From positions 1 to 64,000 of the forward strand of contig JBGPGE010000006.1 of the NCBI GenBank assembly GCA_041483675.1: DNA of 64,000 nt, in the 5' to 3' direction. The notes beneath the pieces are model-generated. The model was not told the DNA's origin. It ran no database searches and saw only the letters and a program-made list of their open reading frames with translations. The position numbers and the translations under genes were made by a program. Of the stretch, positions 8,333 through 16,802 are shown piece by piece. Within the stretch, counting starts at the first letter, position 1. Each line of letters opens with the position of its first letter. This stretch comes from 2-12-FULL-60-19 sp041483675 (GTDB lineage Bacteria > Desulfobacterota > Binatia > UBA9968).

Positions 8333-9340
8333 CTACCGGTACAGCTGCTCGACGAAGCCCGATTGGACGACATCCCTCACGATCCGGTCGTAGATCAGCT
8401 CGGCGGGATCGATCTCGCGCGCCTTGGGGTTGGCCTCCGCCAGCTCTTCCAAAACCAATTTGAGATCTTCCGGTTGGATTTCCGGCACGCGCGGCCAGAT
8501 GACCCGGTTGTGAAAATCCAAGGTCTGACCCAGCACCTTCGCGTCGCTCAGCCGGGTATAACGGGCGAGAATGTTTATTGCTTCGTCGCGGCGCATCCGG
8601 ATCAAGTGAATGGCTTCGATCAGGGCGCGAACCAGTCCTTCCATCCGCGCCTTGTTCTGCGCCAGAAATTGCCTTCGCGCCAGCATCGACGACGAGGCGT
8701 AGCGCGCGCCGCTCTGCGTGAGATCGGCGAGCTCTCGATAACCGATCTCCTTGGCTTTGATGTCGTAGGGAAATGCCATCGTCCCCGCGTCGATCGAGCC
8801 GGCCGTCAGCGCGGACAGGATATCCTGCGCCCGGCCGACCTGAATCAACGTCGCATCCCGGCCCGGATCTATTCCCGTCTGCTTCAGAAAATAGCGCGTC
8901 GCGAAGTCCATCGTTCCGCCGAAACGCGTCACTCCGATGCGCTTGCCGCGCACCCCTTGCAGGCTCGCGATCGACGGATGGCCGTAGATGGTAAAGACAA
9001 ACTTGTTGTTCATCGAGGCGAAAAACACCAGGTCGCGTTGCCCGCGTAGATACGCGTTCGGTCCGGCCGAGCCCCCCCCGCCCAGGATATCGATCTCGCC
9101 GGCGAAAAAAGCCGACAGCGACAGCGGCGAGGAGCCAACGTGAACGAGCTCGACGTCAAGGCCGTTCTTGGCGAAGAAGCCCGCGTCTTTGGCCACCCAA
9201 AGAGGGAGATACACGGTGACCGGCGCGGGATAAGAGATGCGCAGCGTCTTGCGCTGCGCGGACACCGTCGCGGGAAGGGCGAGAAAAAAATAAAGCGCGC
9301 CCGTTAAAAAAATTAGTTTCTTCACCGCCTGAATTTTCAT
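8333..9340 (-). CDS. Secreted NMT1/TauA-type ABC substrate-binding protein
   Basis: A 335-residue secreted binding protein with signal peptide MKIQAVKKLIFLTGALYFFL and a likely cleavage site at VSAQ. The mature start LRISYPAPVTVYLPLW, the GSSPLSLSAFFAGEIDI block and GKRIGVTRFGGTMDF place it beside the proteins at 5723 and 15793. The ATG at 9340 has GAGG upstream and gives a clean signal peptide; an ATG at 9355 overlaps the stop of the cupin gene and is an alternative. It lies between a bicupin gene and UbiD copy 2. Substrate is unknown; an aromatic or sulfonated acid would fit the family and context. Confidence 0.88.
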   Translation of the reverse strand: MKIQAVKKLIFLTGALYFFLALPATVSAQRKTLRISYPAPVTVYLPLWVAKDAGFFAKNGLDVELVHVGSSPLSLSAFFAGEIDILGGGGSAGPNAYLRGQRDLVFFASMNNKFVFTIYGHPSIASLQGVRGKRIGVTRFGGTMDFATRYFLKQTGIDPGRDATLIQVGRAQDILSALTAGSIDAGTMAFPYDIKAKEIGYRELADLTQSGARYASSSMLARRQFLAQNKARMEGLVRALIEAIHLIRMRRDEAINILARYTRLSDAKVLGQTLDFHNRVIWPRVPEIQPEDLKLVLEELAEANPKAREIDPAELIYDRIVRDVVQSGFVEQLYR

Positions 9341-9347
9341 CGTCGCC

Positions 9348-10394
9348 TCACTCATCGCTCGGCTCGCCCTGCTCGACGTGCATGAAGCCAAGGTTTTCCA
9401 TCAGCGGCCGGTTGTGATGGACCAGCAGCCGTGCCGGCTCCTCACCGGTGTTGAAATGCTGGTGCCACGCAAATACCGGTATGCAGAGAACGTCGCCCCT
9501 CCCCCAGTCGTATCGCCGATCTTCGATCATGCTGTAGCCGCAACCGGACAAAATATAATTCACCTCTTCGTACATGTGCCGGTGCGCGCCGGAGCGTTTT
9601 CCCGAAGAGATCTCGGCCAACAGCGTCCCCAGAACCCGCATGAGAAAGCCGGTTCGCGGGTCGATCACATAGCGAATGCGGCCCATGGCCGTCTTTTCGA
9701 AAGCGATCTCTGCTCCTTTTACCAACACCCGGCTTTGGCGGCGTCGTTTCTCCTCGCCCCCCGAAAAAGACAACTGTTGCCGGTAGTGCGCATCGGTCTG
9801 GTTGAGAGGCTCCGTCGACGATTCCGCGGCCGCGCGGACGCGCGTGCTGTCGTCCGCGCCCGGAATCAGCGACTTCATCGCGCTTTCGCTCTTGTGGCCG
9901 AAGACCCAATAGTCGGGATACCGCTCGTCCTCGTAGACCGCCAATCCCAGAGACAGAGAGAGCGGGCCGGTCGTCGCCGCGAGATAAATGAAATCCTTGT
10001 CGCCTGTGTTCACGTGCCGGTGCCAGGAAAACATCGGCACGCTGATGAAATCGCCCGGCTCCCAGTCGTAGCGCGTGCCGTCGACGATGCTGTGGCCGCT
10101 GCCTTGATGCACGTGGAGCACCGCCTCGACCGTGTGGCGGTGGCCGAGCGTCTTCCAGCCCATGCCCTCTTCCTCGCCTGCCGGGATGCGGTTGATCCAG
10201 AACCGAAACGTCCGGTGGTTGAATCCCAGGCGGGGATCGACGAGGTAGAGATGCGAGTTGTTCGCGAACTGCGCGCGAATTTCCTCGGCCTTGATCTGGA
10301 CCGGCGCCTGCTGCCGCCGCTTCGCCTCTTCCTTGGCGAAGCGAACCGACTCCATCATCATCCGGTCGTGCTCTTCGGGGCGGAGGATTGCCAT
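9348..10394 (-). CDS. Bicupin protein (gentisate-dioxygenase-like)
   Basis: About 348 residues forming two cupin domains. The first carries LGHRHTVEAVLHVHQGSG and SVPMFSWHRHVN; the second carries GAHRHMYEEVNYILSGCG and CIPVFAWHQHFN. Both therefore keep the His-X-His...Glu and distal His set expected to hold Fe(II) or another metal. The arrangement is that of gentisate 1,2-dioxygenases and related ring-cleaving or hydroxynaphthoate dioxygenases, but overall it differs from the clearer gentisate-type protein at 17768. The ATG at 10394 lies just after the stop of UbiD copy 3; a TTG at 10403 would overlap it. Ring cleavage of a product of the UbiD or molybdenum enzymes is plausible; a non-enzymatic metal-cupin role cannot be excluded. 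Confidence 0.8.
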   Translation of the reverse strand: MAILRPEEHDRMMMESVRFAKEEAKRRQQAPVQIKAEEIRAQFANNSHLYLVDPRLGFNHRTFRFWINRIPAGEEEGMGWKTLGHRHTVEAVLHVHQGSGHSIVDGTRYDWEPGDFISVPMFSWHRHVNTGDKDFIYLAATTGPLSLSLGLAVYEDERYPDYWVFGHKSESAMKSLIPGADDSTRVRAAAESSTEPLNQTDAHYRQQLSFSGGEEKRRRQSRVLVKGAEIAFEKTAMGRIRYVIDPRTGFLMRVLGTLLAEISSGKRSGAHRHMYEEVNYILSGCGYSMIEDRRYDWGRGDVLCIPVFAWHQHFNTGEEPARLLVHHNRPLMENLGFMHVEQGEPSDE

Positions 10395-10399
10395 GGCTT

Positions 10400-11836
10400 T
10401 CAATGAAGTCTCGACAGCAGGTCATGCCATTTTTTCGAGACCGCGCTCTTCTTCCCGGCGCTGAGCGCGTTCGTCGCTGGAAAATCCTTGATCCAGCGGT
10501 ACGGCCGGCAGGCGTCGATGATCATCTTGGATGAGACGAAGTGACCCTGCTCGCGGTCCTCCGGCGCGACGCGCGGGTTGATGCCGCTGGTTGGAAAGCC
10601 CTTCAAGACTTCGCTTTGCTCCGCGGGATCGCAGCGCGTTGTGATCGCCCAGAAGACGTCGCGCAGATCCGACGGGTCGATGTCCTCATCGACGAGGATG
10701 ACGAATCTTCCGAGATGCACCGTGGCGCGGACCCCGAGCGCGATCGCCGCCGCCTGGCGCGCGTGGCCTTCGTAGCGCTGCTTGAGCGAGATCACCGTCG
10801 CGAAGGGTCCGTGCAGCCAGACACCGCGAACGTCTTGAATGCCGGCGGATTCCAACGCGGACCATACGCCCGCCGCCGGCAGCGGAATGCCGAAGTGATC
10901 CATCCCCGGAACCGGCTTGAGCGGCGGATCGCCCTGGATGATCGGCTCGTCGCGGTGCATAAGCGACAAGACGCGCACGACCGGCTCGTTTCTCGTCCCG
11001 GTCGCGTAGTAGCCGGTGCGCTCGCCGAACGGCCCTTCGGGACGCGCCTCTTTTTCGCCCGGAGGAATCTCTCCCTCGACGACAATCTCTGCGTGCGCGG
11101 GAATCGGGAGCCCGGTTTTTTCGCCCTTCAAGACTTCCACCGGCTCGCCCCGAAGCCAGCCGGCGACGCTCAACTCGCCGACGCCCCAGGGCTCGCGCTG
11201 CGCCGCGGCCAGATAAAGCGCGGGCTCCTGCCCGAACGAGATAGCCACCGGGCAGCTCTTTCCCCGCGCCCAGTATTTCTCGACGATCAGCCGGCCGTGC
11301 TGGATGTGGTTGATGAAAATGCCGAGGGTGTTTTTATCGTGGACCACCACGCGATAGACGCCCATATTCACCCAGCCGTCGTCGGGGTCGCGCGTGAGCA
11401 CGCAGCAGCCAGTGCCGATGTAGTAGCCGCCGTCTTTCTCGTGCCACCTCGGCGCGGGGAATTTGAGCAGATCGACTTTACCTCCCGAAAAAGCATTTTC
11501 CCGCACCGGACCGTCTGCGACTTCTCGCGGCTCGATCTTCTTGAATGTCCTAAGCTTTTCTTTCCACTCCTTGACGAGATCGACGTTGCCGAGCGACGGA
11601 TCGAGGCCCAAGCCGAGCGCCATTCGGCGCACGCCGCCCATCGTGCCGGCCGAAACGCGGTATCCCACGGGGTAGCCCTTGATCTTGTCGAACAAAACCA
11701 TCGGGTGCTTGGCCGTGCTCGCGACGATTTCAGCCAGCGCGCCGATCTCCTCTTCGCGGTCCGCGCCGTCGATCTTGAGCAGGTCGCCGTGCTCTTCGAC
11801 TTTGTGGAGATAGTCTCTCAGGCTTTGGAACGGCAT
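10400..11836 (-). CDS. UbiD-family decarboxylase (copy 3)
   Basis: A 478-residue decarboxylase of the prenyl-FMN family. The Arg motif is VNMGVYRVVV and the Glu pair is in AEIVVEG, followed by PEGPFGERTGYYA. The C-terminal dimer region VILVDEDIDPSDLRDVFWAITTRCDP is present. It is the most divergent of copies 1-3 in the middle region (AAAQREPWGVGELSVAGWL) and has no binding-protein gene directly beside it; its neighbours are a bicupin downstream and a molybdenum hydroxylase upstream. The first 19 bases overlap the end of the upstream gene, so translation is probably coupled. This suggests a decarboxylation plus hydroxylation pair, which is inference from order only. Confidence 0.93.
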   Translation of the reverse strand: MPFQSLRDYLHKVEEHGDLLKIDGADREEEIGALAEIVASTAKHPMVLFDKIKGYPVGYRVSAGTMGGVRRMALGLGLDPSLGNVDLVKEWKEKLRTFKKIEPREVADGPVRENAFSGGKVDLLKFPAPRWHEKDGGYYIGTGCCVLTRDPDDGWVNMGVYRVVVHDKNTLGIFINHIQHGRLIVEKYWARGKSCPVAISFGQEPALYLAAAQREPWGVGELSVAGWLRGEPVEVLKGEKTGLPIPAHAEIVVEGEIPPGEKEARPEGPFGERTGYYATGTRNEPVVRVLSLMHRDEPIIQGDPPLKPVPGMDHFGIPLPAAGVWSALESAGIQDVRGVWLHGPFATVISLKQRYEGHARQAAAIALGVRATVHLGRFVILVDEDIDPSDLRDVFWAITTRCDPAEQSEVLKGFPTSGINPRVAPEDREQGHFVSSKMIIDACRPYRWIKDFPATNALSAGKKSAVSKKWHDLLSRLH

Positions 11837-14073
11837 GCCAAACCCTCGAGGATTTTTTCCGCGGTGACCGGCAGCTCGGTGATCCGCACCCCGGTCGCGG
11901 CGTAGACCGCGTTCGCCACCGCCGGCGCGACGACGCTGACGCCCGCTTCGGCCACCGACTTCGCGCCGAACGGGCCGGGACCGACCTTCGCTTTAACCAG
12001 CGAAGTCGTGAGCGGGACGTTGTCGGCGATGTTCCGAAGCTTGTAGTCGCCAAGCGTCAGCGTGGTCACCCGCCCATCTTCGACTTTCAACTCCTCGGTG
12101 AGCGCGTAGCCCAGCCCCTGGACGATGCCGCCGTCGATCTGTCCCTGGTGAATCAGCGGATTGATGATCGTGCCCACGTCGTAGACGAAGTAGAGCTGTT
12201 GCAGCTCGACCGCGCCGGTCTCCCGGTCAACCTCCACGTCGACGACAATCGCCTGAAAAGAGTAGACGTGCGGCTTATGCCCCTTGTACTTGCCGAATCC
12301 TTTGACCGGCGCTTCCGAAAGGCCCGCCAACTCTTTCAAGCTCAGCTTTTTTCTTTTTCCGTTATTTTTGAAGAGAGCGGCTCCATCCGCCCAGGAAATC
12401 TTTTCGACCGGCGCGCCCCATCGCGACGCGGCGAGAGATCGCAGATTGTCGATCAACGAGGCCGTCGCCCGCGCAACCGCCTGTCCCTCGACGTGCGTCC
12501 CCCTGGCGCCCTTGATCCCCTGGTCGTACGGAGCGTCGGAGGTATCCCTGACGTCGATCGCAATCGAATCCGGATCGATGCCGAGCAGCTCGGCCGCGAC
12601 CTGGCGGTGCATCGTGTAGGCGCCGACGCCCTGATCGCCGACGCCGCTCAAGAGCCGGAGCGTTCCGTCGCGCTCGAGCAGCAATTCGAAGCTCGATTCG
12701 CCGTGGCCCACGTGGCGGTCGCCGAGCGCCACGCCGCGTCCGATTAATTTATTTCCGGCGGAAGCTTTGGCCGGCTTCTTTTTCCATCCGGAAATTTTCT
12801 CCACGCGATCGAGAACTTCGAGGCAGTGCGGATCTTCCAGCGGTTCTCCCGTTGAGCGCGTGTCGCCCTCTTTCAACGCGTTCCGGCGGCGGAATTCGAT
12901 CGGATCCATGCTGAGCTTTTCAGCCATCAGATCCATCTGGCTTTCGACGGCGAACAGGGTCTGCGTTTCCCCCGGCGCGCGGAAATAGCCGCACGGCACT
13001 TGGTTGGTGTAAACGCAATACCCTTCGAGACGCGTGTTGGGGACATTGTAAGAGCCCGCGACCATATACGCGCCGCTCATCGAGCCTTCCGGATTCGGCT
13101 TGAACGCGCCGTAGGCGCCGCCGTTGTAGAAGGTCTTCCCGTCCCACGCCCACAGCCGGCCGTCCCTCTTGACACCGACGCGAAGCTGAACGACCGCGGA
13201 ATGGCGCGGCGTCGTGGCGCCCAACTCCTCGCTGTAGCTTTTTACGAAGCGCACCGGCCGTCCGGTTTTTTTCGAGAGGTAGTAAGCGGCCGGATTCAAG
13301 AACAGAAAATCTTTCGCGCCGAACGAGCCGCCCATATTGCTCGGGTAGATCGTGATGTCCTCCGGCGCAAGCTCCAGATACTCCGCCAGGACGCGGCGCA
13401 GCTTGAAGTAGGCCTGGTTCGCCACCCAGATCGCGACGCGACCCTGCCCGTCGACTTCCACCGTGCAGGCGTACGGCTCGATGTAGCCCTGGTGCACGAG
13501 TTGGGTGCGATAGGTTTTCTCGAAGACGTAATCGGATTCGGCGAAGCCTTTTTCGATCTCGCCCTTTCTGCCGCGCACCAGCGTCTGGACGTTTTTCAGC
13601 TCGAGCGCCATGGTTTTCGGCCCCTTGTAACTCGGGTAGTCCGGATGGAGCAGCGGCGCTTCGGGCTTCATCGCCTCCAACGGATCGAAGACCGCCGGGA
13701 GATCCTCGTAGTCCACGTCGATCAGGTGCACCGCCTCCTCGGCCGTCTCGACATCGACGGCGGCGACGGCCGCGATCTCCTCGCCGACAAAGCGCACGCG
13801 GTCGCGCGCCATGACCGGCATGTCTCGAAGCGTCGCGCCGACGAGCGTCGTTTTCATGTCGGCGGCGGTGACGATCGCCTTCACGCCGGGGAGGCTCAGC
13901 GCCCGGGTCGTGTCTATGTTAAGGATGCGCGCGTGGGGCAGCGGGCTGCGCAGCACCTTACCCCACAGAGAGCCGGGCCTGAGCACGTCGGCCGCGTAGC
14001 TTAATTTGCCGCTCACCTTCGCCGCGCCCTCGACGCGTGGAAAAGATTTACCGATGACTTTGGATGCTTTCAA
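11818..14073 (-). CDS. Xanthine dehydrogenase-family molybdopterin-binding subunit (copy 2)
   Basis: A 751-residue molybdenum hydroxylase catalytic subunit, collinear with the copy at 1867. It has the hammerhead domain (SGKLSYAADVLRPGSLWG), the molybdopterin motifs MGGSFGAKDF and CGYFRAPGETQ, and the catalytic Glu near residue 709 in SVAEAG. GGSFGAK replaces the GGSFGGK of copy 1, and the second half is shifted relative to its paralogues, so substrate specificity probably differs. The small iron-sulfur and flavin subunits are missing from the window. Repeat element R1 lies just upstream of its start. Its 3' end overlaps UbiD copy 3. Confidence 0.92.
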   Translation of the reverse strand: MKASKVIGKSFPRVEGAAKVSGKLSYAADVLRPGSLWGKVLRSPLPHARILNIDTTRALSLPGVKAIVTAADMKTTLVGATLRDMPVMARDRVRFVGEEIAAVAAVDVETAEEAVHLIDVDYEDLPAVFDPLEAMKPEAPLLHPDYPSYKGPKTMALELKNVQTLVRGRKGEIEKGFAESDYVFEKTYRTQLVHQGYIEPYACTVEVDGQGRVAIWVANQAYFKLRRVLAEYLELAPEDITIYPSNMGGSFGAKDFLFLNPAAYYLSKKTGRPVRFVKSYSEELGATTPRHSAVVQLRVGVKRDGRLWAWDGKTFYNGGAYGAFKPNPEGSMSGAYMVAGSYNVPNTRLEGYCVYTNQVPCGYFRAPGETQTLFAVESQMDLMAEKLSMDPIEFRRRNALKEGDTRSTGEPLEDPHCLEVLDRVEKISGWKKKPAKASAGNKLIGRGVALGDRHVGHGESSFELLLERDGTLRLLSGVGDQGVGAYTMHRQVAAELLGIDPDSIAIDVRDTSDAPYDQGIKGARGTHVEGQAVARATASLIDNLRSLAASRWGAPVEKISWADGAALFKNNGKRKKLSLKELAGLSEAPVKGFGKYKGHKPHVYSFQAIVVDVEVDRETGAVELQQLYFVYDVGTIINPLIHQGQIDGGIVQGLGYALTEELKVEDGRVTTLTLGDYKLRNIADNVPLTTSLVKAKVGPGPFGAKSVAEAGVSVVAPAVANAVYAATGVRITELPVTAEKILEGLACRSKA

Positions 14074-14130
14074 CGTTCACATCTCCGGTTAGCTCGTCTT
14101 CTTCGCGCCACCCTCGGTCTCGCCGTGGCA

Positions 14131-14221
14131 GCCGCTGCCTGGTCGGAGAGCCCGCGCATCCGATACTGCCGGTTGGAATAAGCAGCAATCCATTGCGCGG
14201 GCTCGGAGAGCAGGCGGCGGC
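14131..14221. repeat. 91-bp hairpin element R1
   Basis: Copy 1 of a three-copy intergenic element (others at 18872 and 27799), all 91 bases long without gaps. Arms GCCGCTGCCTG and CAGGCGGCGGC form the outer stem, AGCCCGCGC and GCGCGGGCT the inner stem, separated by an asymmetric-sequence internal loop, with a central region starting TCCGATACTGCCG. In this copy the stem extends outward to 14128-14224. It stands between UbiD copy 4 and the start of the molybdenum hydroxylase gene. Comparison with the other copies shows compensatory stem changes (see findings). Confidence 0.9.
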
Positions 14222-14256
14222 TGCCGCTGCTGCTTTTTACTTTTACCTTTTTACTT

Positions 14257-15636
14257 TCATTCCAATCCCAACTCCCCCCACCGCCGCAGCACTTTTTGCG
14301 TCAGCTCGCGGCTCACCTCGTTCACTTCGGGAAATTCCACGCCTTTGAATTTCGAGGTCGCGTCGATGGCGATGCGTGACGTGAAGCCGTGCTTCACCAA
14401 CGGCTGGTGGCCGCCGTGCTGGCGCGGCGGCGTGATCCAAACGTCGCGGTGCGGCTCGCTCCTCGAATAGATGCGCCACCATATATTGTTCCAGTCGTCG
14501 AGGTCGGCGTCGGCGTCGACCACGATGATCCAGTTCGGCCCCATCGCGTTTACGCCCCAGACCGTCTCGACGATCTGCATCACCTGTCCCGGCTCCGTGA
14601 TGTCGGCCGCCACGACGCAAATCTCCCGCCCGCAGCCCGGATCCGGGAAGCGCACGTCGACGACACCGGGCGTGCCGAGGCTTTTCAACTTGCCCCAGAG
14701 AACCGCCGAGCGCGTGATCCGCTTGCCGCCGTCTTCCATGTAATTGCAGATAAGTCCCTGGTGAATCGGATTTTTCCTGTGTGTGACGCATTTGACTTTG
14801 AAGACGAGCCCCTCTTTTTCGTCGCCGTAGAAGCCGTGCGACTCGCCGTGCGGGCCTTCCGTCACCCGCGTTTTCGGCAGGACTTCGCCTTCGAGAATAA
14901 TTTCCGAGTGAGCGGGAACGAGCATGTCGATGGTCTCGCACTTCGTCACCTCCACGCCCTTTCCCCGGAGCCCGCCGACAAAGGCAAGCTCGGCGTGGCG
15001 CGCCAGCCCGGAGCTGATCGGGTTCATCGACGCGATCGAGAGCAGCGGCTCCATGCCGATCGCCACCGCCATCGGCATCGGCTCGTTGCGCGCTTCGTAC
15101 TGGCGGTAGTGCGCCAACCCATCGCGGTGCATCGACATGTAAAGCGTGTTTTTGTCTTTGATGACCAGCCGATACATGCCCATGTTCTGGTCGCCGGTGG
15201 CGCGGTCCCTGGTAATGCAGCCGTGAAACGTGCCGAGATAGGGTCCGACGTCCCTTTCATGCCAGACCGGCGTGGGAAACTTGTAGAGATCGACCTGTCC
15301 GTCTTTTTGAATTTCCTCCTTACAGGGGCCGCCTTTCACTTCGACCGGCTGCGTCGGGTTTTTGAAGCCGGAGAGAAATTTCTCGAACATCGTCTTCATG
15401 TCGCCCTCGATGCCGAAGGCGATGGCCATTTTTTTATCCGTCGAGAGCACGTTCGTGACGAGCGGTGTCTTGTGGCCCTTGATGTTTTCGAACATGAGCG
15501 CCGGGCCTTTTTTGAGCAGCGAATGATACGCGATCGCGCCCAGCTCGTGGACCGGATCGACCTCCGCCTTGACACGCTTTAACTCGCCCACGTTTTCCAG
15601 CGCATTCAAAAACTCGCGCAACGAATCGAATGGCAT
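14257..15636 (-). CDS. UbiD-family decarboxylase (copy 4)
   Basis: A 459-residue prenyl-FMN decarboxylase, the most divergent of the four. The Arg is in QNMGMYRLVI, the Glu pair in SEIILEG, and the next conserved segment reads TEGPHGESHGFYG instead of EGPFGE..GYY. It also has GNVL-type cofactor-site residues in PYLGTFHGCITRD, where the others have YIGTGxxxxxxD. The frame is open for 21 codons further upstream, but the ATG at 15636 is preceded by AAGGAG and aligns with the MPFxSLRxxL start of the other copies. It is paired with the secreted binding protein at 15793, with a dRS3-like repeat between. The His/Tyr differences around the active site imply a different substrate; vanillate/syringate-like acids are possible but unproven. 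Confidence 0.92.
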   Translation of the reverse strand: MPFDSLREFLNALENVGELKRVKAEVDPVHELGAIAYHSLLKKGPALMFENIKGHKTPLVTNVLSTDKKMAIAFGIEGDMKTMFEKFLSGFKNPTQPVEVKGGPCKEEIQKDGQVDLYKFPTPVWHERDVGPYLGTFHGCITRDRATGDQNMGMYRLVIKDKNTLYMSMHRDGLAHYRQYEARNEPMPMAVAIGMEPLLSIASMNPISSGLARHAELAFVGGLRGKGVEVTKCETIDMLVPAHSEIILEGEVLPKTRVTEGPHGESHGFYGDEKEGLVFKVKCVTHRKNPIHQGLICNYMEDGGKRITRSAVLWGKLKSLGTPGVVDVRFPDPGCGREICVVAADITEPGQVMQIVETVWGVNAMGPNWIIVVDADADLDDWNNIWWRIYSRSEPHRDVWITPPRQHGGHQPLVKHGFTSRIAIDATSKFKGVEFPEVNEVSRELTQKVLRRWGELGLE

Positions 15637-15694
15637 GCTTGCTCCTTTCAGGAGACTGAAGGGGAAACGTTTCTTGGAGCGGTTTTCCCCTTCT

Positions 15695-15772
15695 GTCATT
15701 CCCGCGCAGGCGGGAATCCAGTCTTTTTTCTAATCCTGAACGCCTGGATGCCCGCTTTCGCGGGCATGACGG
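15695..15772. repeat. dRS3-like ATTCCC-N8-GGGAAT double-hairpin repeat
   Basis: GTCATTCCCGCGCAGGCGGG and AATCCAG form the first dyad, and GCCTGGATGCCCGC with GCGGGCATGAC the second. Same family and architecture as 4191-4256. Here too it sits between a UbiD gene and another gene of the cluster. Confidence 0.75.
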
Positions 15773-15792
15773 ATATTCGGTCATCCGCTCAT

Positions 15793-16800
15793 TTATCTAT
15801 ACAACTGCTCCGCAAATCCCGACTTCATGACTTCCTTCGCCGCCCTGTCGTCGATAAAGCTCGCCGCGTTGGCGCCCGCCGCCTTGGCATTGGTCAACGC
15901 GACCTCTTCCAACACCAGCTTTAGATCGTCGGGAAAGATCTCCGGCACTCTGGGGAAAAGCTTGATGTGGAGATCGTAAGCGGGCTTCAGAACGTCCGGC
16001 GCGTCCACGCGCGTGTACTTCTTGAAGATCTCCATGCCTTCTTTGGGCCGGGTTTTCAAATAATGGATCGCCTCGACGAGCGTCTTCATAAAACGCACCA
16101 TCGTCTCGTGCTTTTCGGAAAGAAAACTCCGCTTCGCCAGGAAAGCGGCCAGCGCGTATCTTGCGTCCATGTCGGACAGGTCGGCCAACTCGCGCAGCCC
16201 CAGCTTTTTCGCCTGCAGGTTTTGGGGAACTCCGATCACTCCCGACTCTATCGCGCCCGTGACGACGGCCACCGCGATGTCCGGCATCGCCCCGATCTGC
16301 ACGAACGAGACATCCTTTGCCGGGTCCAAGCCCGCGCGCTTCAGATAGTAGCGGGCGGCAAAATCGAGCGTGCCGCCGAACCGCGTCACGCCCATCTTCT
16401 TGCCGCGCAGTTGAGATACGTTCGTTATCGACGGCTGGACCATGACCGAGAACAGAAATGTCTGAATGACGTTGCCGAACAGCGCCAGGTCCGAATAGCC
16501 CTGCAACTGGGCGGCGATTCCACTCGAGCCGCCGCCGGCCAGGACATCGAGATCGCCCGACACCATGGCCGCAATTCCCCGTGTCGAGGAGCCAACGGCT
16601 ATAAGCTCGACCGGCAGCCCATGTTTCTTGAAAATCCCGGCGTCTTGCGCGGCCCACAGCGGCAGAAACGCGCCGGCCGGCGCGGGGTAGGCGACGCGCA
16701 GCGGGCGGTCCGCCGCATGTAGCCCCGCGGCGGCGAGCAGCGCCCCGACGATTAGCGGAAAAATGATTTTGATTTTCGGTTGTTTCTGCATGATTGCCAT
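15793..16800 (-). CDS. Secreted NMT1/TauA-type ABC substrate-binding protein
   Basis: A 335-residue secreted protein: signal peptide with a basic start (MQKQPKIKIIFPLIVGALLAA) and cleavage near GLHAAD, then LRVAYPAPAGAFLPLW, VGSSTRGIAAMVSGDLDV and GKKMGVTRFGGTLDF. It is closest in the window to the protein at 5723. The ATG at 16800 follows the stop of the preceding binding-protein gene by two bases. A second ATG three codons later (16791) has better spacing from AAGG and may be the true start. It precedes UbiD copy 4. Its cognate permease and ATPase are not in the window. Confidence 0.88.
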   Translation of the reverse strand: MAIMQKQPKIKIIFPLIVGALLAAAGLHAADRPLRVAYPAPAGAFLPLWAAQDAGIFKKHGLPVELIAVGSSTRGIAAMVSGDLDVLAGGGSSGIAAQLQGYSDLALFGNVIQTFLFSVMVQPSITNVSQLRGKKMGVTRFGGTLDFAARYYLKRAGLDPAKDVSFVQIGAMPDIAVAVVTGAIESGVIGVPQNLQAKKLGLRELADLSDMDARYALAAFLAKRSFLSEKHETMVRFMKTLVEAIHYLKTRPKEGMEIFKKYTRVDAPDVLKPAYDLHIKLFPRVPEIFPDDLKLVLEEVALTNAKAAGANAASFIDDRAAKEVMKSGFAEQLYR

Positions 16801-16802
16801 CC

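Noticed and set aside
14214..14256. Rho-independent terminator at R1
   Set aside because: The T-rich stretch follows the hairpin on the plus strand, but both flanking genes are on the minus strand.
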